DNA of 64,000 bases, taken from assembly GCA_051657715.1 (NCBI GenBank), contig JBOFLF010000064.1, positions 248,001 to 312,000 on the forward strand. Reading direction: 5' to 3'. Below, piece after piece: positions 61,239 through 64,000 of this stretch (positions are counted from its first letter, which is position 1; every line of letters begins with the position of its first letter). Source of the stretch: JBOFBH01 sp051657715 (GTDB lineage: Bacteria; Actinomycetota; Actinomycetes; Actinomycetales; Angustibacteraceae). The position numbers and the translations under genes are program-made. The notes beneath the pieces were generated by a model. The model searched no databases. It was not told where the DNA came from and was given only the letters and a program-made list of their open reading frames with translations.

Positions 61239-63032
61239 GTGGCCGAATTCTCCGTCCCCCCGCTCGTCCCGGAGACAACCACCGGGAACACCGCATCGTT
61301 TGCTGTGGAGCACGCCACACACGACCCAGACCGGGTGCTCTTCAGCCGGTTGGTCAACGATCGTTGGACCGACATCACCGCTCAAGAGTTCCTCGACGAC
61401 GTGACCGGCGTGGCCCGCGGTCTGATTGCGGCCGGTATCAAGCCTGGCGATCGAGTCGCGTTGATGAGTCGCACGCGCTACGAGTGGACCCTGGTCGACT
61501 TTGCGATCTGGTCGACGTGTGCGATCACCGTGCCGATCTACGAAACGTCGTCCGCCGATCAGGTGCGCTGGATCCTGCAGGACTCTGGCGCGACAGCGTG
61601 CGTCGTCGAGACCCCAGATCATGCCAAGACGGTCGGCGCGGTCCGCGGTGAACTCCCTGCGCTGTCGGATGTCTGGCAGATCGATGCCGGGGGGTTGGAT
61701 GATCTCGTGACGGCCGGCCGCGAGGTGGACACCGCCGCCGTGGACGAACGCCGAGCAGCCGCGGTCCCCACCGACCTGGCCACGATCATCTACACCTCCG
61801 GGACGACCGGCCGGCCCAAAGGGTGTGAGCTGACCCACGCCAACTTCATCGAGAGCGCCAACAACACCGTCGAGCACGTCCCCACTGTGTTCTCGACCGA
61901 TGGTGCTTCGACCGTGCTGTTCCTGCCGCTGGCACACGTCTTCGCGCGCTACGTCCAGGTGGCGGCCATCCGAGCCGGGGCTCGGATGGGCTACTGCCCT
62001 GATGTCAGCCAGCTCATGGGCACCCTGGCGAGCTTCCAACCTTCGTTCCTGCTGTCCGTCCCCCGGGTGTTCGAGAAGATCTACAACGCCAGCGAGGCCA
62101 AGGCCGAAGCTGCTGGCCGAGGAGCGATCTTCCGTCAAGCAGCCCAGACTGCCATCGCCTGGAGCCGAGCACAGGAGGAGCGCGGCGGCCGACCATCGCT
62201 CGGGCTGCGGGTACAGCACGCGCTGTTCGATCGACTCGTGTACGGCAAGATGCGGGCCGCGATGGGCGGCCGGATCACCTGCGCGACATCGGGCGGCGCG
62301 CCTTTGGGCGAACGGCTGGCCCACTTCTTCCGGGGCGCCGGTATCGCCGTGCTCGAGGGGTACGGCCTGACTGAGACCACCGCCCCGGCGACGACCAACA
62401 CTCCGGAGCGAACCAAGATCGGGACGGTCGGGGCGCCGCTTCCCGGGGTCGCCGTCCGGATCGCCGACGACGGCGAGATCCTGATTCGCGGGGTGAACGT
62501 GATGCGGGGCTACTGGCAGAACCCGGAGGCGACCGCACGCTCCCTGACCGACGGCTGGCTTCACACCGGTGACCTGGGCTCGATAGACGACGAGGGGTTC
62601 ATCACCATCACCGGCCGCAAGAAGGAGATCTTGGTGACCGCGGGCGGCAAGAACGTCGCCCCCGCGGTGCTCGAAGACCATATCCGCGCCCACCCCCTGG
62701 TGTCGCAGTGCATCGTCGTCGGCGATCAGCGGCCGTTCATCGGAGCGCTCATCACTCTGGACGCCGACATGCTGCCGCTGTGGCTGTCCAACCATCAGCA
62801 CCCGGCGTTGGACGTCGCTGCTGCCGCCGAGCTCGAAGCCGTGCGAACCGAGGTGCAACTGGCCGTCGACGCGGCGAACCGCACGGTCAGCCGCGCGGAG
62901 TCCATCCGCTCCTTCCGGTTGCTGACCATTGACTTCACTGAGCAGTCCGGGCACTTGACACCCTCGATGAAGCTCAAGCGCGCGGCCGTGATGAAGGACT
63001 TCGCCGTCGACGTCGAGGAGCTGTACCGCTGA
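61239..63032 (+). CDS. Long-chain fatty-acid-CoA ligase (FadD15-like)
   Basis: AMP-forming acyl-CoA synthetase, 597 residues from GTG 61239 with an AAGGAGG site. Seen: P-loop IIYTSGTTGRPKGCELTH (~residue 185), ATSGGAPLG, EGYGLTETTAPATTN, GWLHTGDLGSIDDEGF and GRKKEILVTAGGKNVAP with the catalytic lysine region. Position next to SRPBCC and GT87 genes matches Rv2187 (fadD15) of M. tuberculosis. Confidence 0.96.
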   Translation: MAEFSVPPLVPETTTGNTASFAVEHATHDPDRVLFSRLVNDRWTDITAQEFLDDVTGVARGLIAAGIKPGDRVALMSRTRYEWTLVDFAIWSTCAITVPIYETSSADQVRWILQDSGATACVVETPDHAKTVGAVRGELPALSDVWQIDAGGLDDLVTAGREVDTAAVDERRAAAVPTDLATIIYTSGTTGRPKGCELTHANFIESANNTVEHVPTVFSTDGASTVLFLPLAHVFARYVQVAAIRAGARMGYCPDVSQLMGTLASFQPSFLLSVPRVFEKIYNASEAKAEAAGRGAIFRQAAQTAIAWSRAQEERGGRPSLGLRVQHALFDRLVYGKMRAAMGGRITCATSGGAPLGERLAHFFRGAGIAVLEGYGLTETTAPATTNTPERTKIGTVGAPLPGVAVRIADDGEILIRGVNVMRGYWQNPEATARSLTDGWLHTGDLGSIDDEGFITITGRKKEILVTAGGKNVAPAVLEDHIRAHPLVSQCIVVGDQRPFIGALITLDADMLPLWLSNHQHPALDVAAAAELEAVRTEVQLAVDAANRTVSRAESIRSFRLLTIDFTEQSGHLTPSMKLKRAAVMKDFAVDVEELYR

Positions 63033-64000
63033 GCACCAGCATCGATGACACCGACCACCCTGCGGTCGGACCGTCCCACCCACCGCGGCAGCCGGCACCC
63101 TCGACCTCCGATGCCTGCCCTGCACCACGCCGAGCCGGTCTCGCCTGGGGTGCGGTCGCCGTTGTCTGGCTCGGCTCGTTCACTGCGCTGCAGTGGAGCG
63201 TCGTCCGGTATCGCCTGGCCATCGTGCTGGTCCTCACCTCAGTAGCCATCCTGCTGGCCACCGCCCTCGCCCGTCGTTGGCGACCTCGCCCTGGCGGTCA
63301 CCTCAGCTCAGGCTTGGTGGTACCCGGAGTCCGGCTCGACCGCGGCCTCGCAGCAGTGCTGGTCGGTGTCGCGGTCGTCACTGTCGCGGTGCCGTTCTTC
63401 AGCCATGCGAACGCGACCGGGCGGCATCAACTGGCCGCGGTGATGGCAGCGACAGCCTTGCTGGCGGCGGTCGCTGTGGTGGCCGGGGGCCGGTACGGCT
63501 TCGCGTGGTCCGCGGTCGTCGCCGCTGCTGGCACCGTCGCCTGGACAGCATGGGCCATCCGTGTCTCGCCGACACCGCGGATCGACGTCTGGGTGATCCT
63601 GCAGCAGGCCGCCGACGGCTTGGCTCGCGGAGAAAACCCGTACACCACGAGCTGGGTCGGGTCGCCGGGGATCCAGGATGCCTTCACTTATTTGCCGTGG
63701 ACGGCTGTGTTGGTGGCGCCGGGCCGGTGGCTGGCCGGGGATGTCCGGTGGGCGTTGCTATTGGCCGTGTTGGTTGCCCTGGCCTGCCTGGTGGCCACGG
63801 CGACTCCGATGAGTGGCCGGGTGCGCGACACGCCGCCGCTCGTGTTCGCCGCGGCCACGCTGCTGGCTTTGGCTCCCGGGTCGATCACCCAGGCCGAGCA
63901 GGCCTGGACCGAACCGCTGCTGCTGGCTTGCTTGGCCGGGTGGGCGCTGCTGATCCGCCGTGGGCGTCTGTGGTGGGCGGTGTTCCCGCTGGCGCTCGGG
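63029..64000 (+). CDS. GT87-like membrane glycosyltransferase (truncated by window end), CTG start
   Basis: The frame is open from 63029 to the window end (324 codons, no stop). It encodes many membrane helices (WGAVAVVWLGSFTALQW, LAAVLVGVAVVTVAVPFF, AVMAATALLAAVAVVAG) and the DVWVILQQAADGLARGENPYTT and FTYLPWTAVL motifs of polyprenol-phosphate-mannose-type GT87 enzymes (Rv2181 type). No ATG, GTG or TTG occurs before the first helix. CTG 63029 overlaps the fadD stop as CTGA and has GAGGAG 8 nt upstream, so I take it as the start. Confidence 0.82.
   Translation, partial: MSTSIDDTDHPAVGPSHPPRQPAPSTSDACPAPRRAGLAWGAVAVVWLGSFTALQWSVVRYRLAIVLVLTSVAILLATALARRWRPRPGGHLSSGLVVPGVRLDRGLAAVLVGVAVVTVAVPFFSHANATGRHQLAAVMAATALLAAVAVVAGGRYGFAWSAVVAAAGTVAWTAWAIRVSPTPRIDVWVILQQAADGLARGENPYTTSWVGSPGIQDAFTYLPWTAVLVAPGRWLAGDVRWALLLAVLVALACLVATATPMSGRVRDTPPLVFAAATLLALAPGSITQAEQAWTEPLLLACLAGWALLIRRGRLWWAVFPLALG

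Noticed and set aside
61137..63128. 663-codon open frame antisense to fadD
   Set aside because: Shadow of the clearly real acyl-CoA synthetase.

Overview
The window is very GC-rich, with GC-rich third codon positions and many ATGA/GTGA gene overlaps. It carries RbpA, OpcA, a Rv2175c-like protein beside a PASTA kinase, a CrtE-CrtI-CrtB block and a B12-dependent ribonucleotide reductase. All of this points to a free-living, probably aerobic and pigmented member of the Actinomycetes; I cannot name the genus. Much of the gene order resembles Mycobacterium tuberculosis from memory: the suf/ctaA/ctaB/tkt/tal/zwf/opcA/pgl/secG/tpi/pgk/gap block, nrdR/chiZ/lexA, metF/prenyltransferase/Rv2175c/pknL, and plsC/SRPBCC/fadD15/GT87. 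No tRNA, rRNA, CRISPR or complete insertion sequence was seen.

Layout. 1-4.8 kb: leftward suf operon sufR-sufB-sufD-Rieske-sufC (sufC cut by the window edge). 4.9-10.2 kb: ABC exporter pair, heme A synthase, an OxlT-type transporter with a 53-residue partner, and protoheme farnesyltransferase. 10.6-19.3 kb: rightward tkt-tal-pgi-zwf-opcA-pgl, the pentose phosphate operon with pgi inside it. 19.4-23.4 kb: leftward rbpA, secG, tpiA, pgk and gap. 23.6-31.3 kb: accessory region with a collapsed methyltransferase remnant, a zinc dehydrogenase, a Tat-exported DUF1800/DUF1501 pair, an SDR, a CNNM/CBS membrane protein and an orphan. 31.4-36.6 kb: nrdJ, nrdR, and a LysM protein divergent from lexA with three SOS boxes between them. 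36.6-43.4 kb: PLP enzyme, LysR regulator and a carotenoid-tailoring operon (CrtA-like monooxygenase, CruF-like protein, GT2, CrtI/CrtD-like desaturase). 43.4-45.2 kb: an accessory pair (DUF6318 and a secreted protein split by an in-frame TAG) in a local AT-rich patch. 45.3-47.1 kb: metF, a 54-residue ORF and a CDP-alcohol phosphotransferase. 47.2-51.0 kb: crtE-crtI-crtB behind an array of 16-bp repeats. 51.1-64 kb: Rv2175c-like protein, PASTA kinase, molybdopterin protein, citrate synthase remnant, a phosphofructokinase with pyrophosphate-type residues, plsC, a four-gene SRPBCC-CPWC-glucokinase-EEP operon, fadD and a truncated GT87.

How it fits together. Central carbon genes dominate: glucokinase, Pgi, Pfk, lower glycolysis and the oxidative and non-oxidative pentose phosphate pathway. 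The two carotenoid loci are about 4 kb apart. Together they encode GGPP to phytoene to a desaturated acyclic carotenoid, with hydration, keto-oxygenation and glycosylation. No lycopene cyclase is present, so the predicted pigment is an acyclic keto-carotenoid glycoside.

The most unusual structural property is the number of short perfect or near-perfect tandem repeats (14-30 bp units). They lie in intergenic regions (before crtE, rbpA and plsC; between ctaB and tkt; between secG and tpiA) and, in frame, inside sufR, pgi, plsC and the GT2 gene. Two genes appear to use CTG starts in CTGA overlaps, and three loci show decay (methyltransferase, citrate synthase, TAG-split secreted protein).
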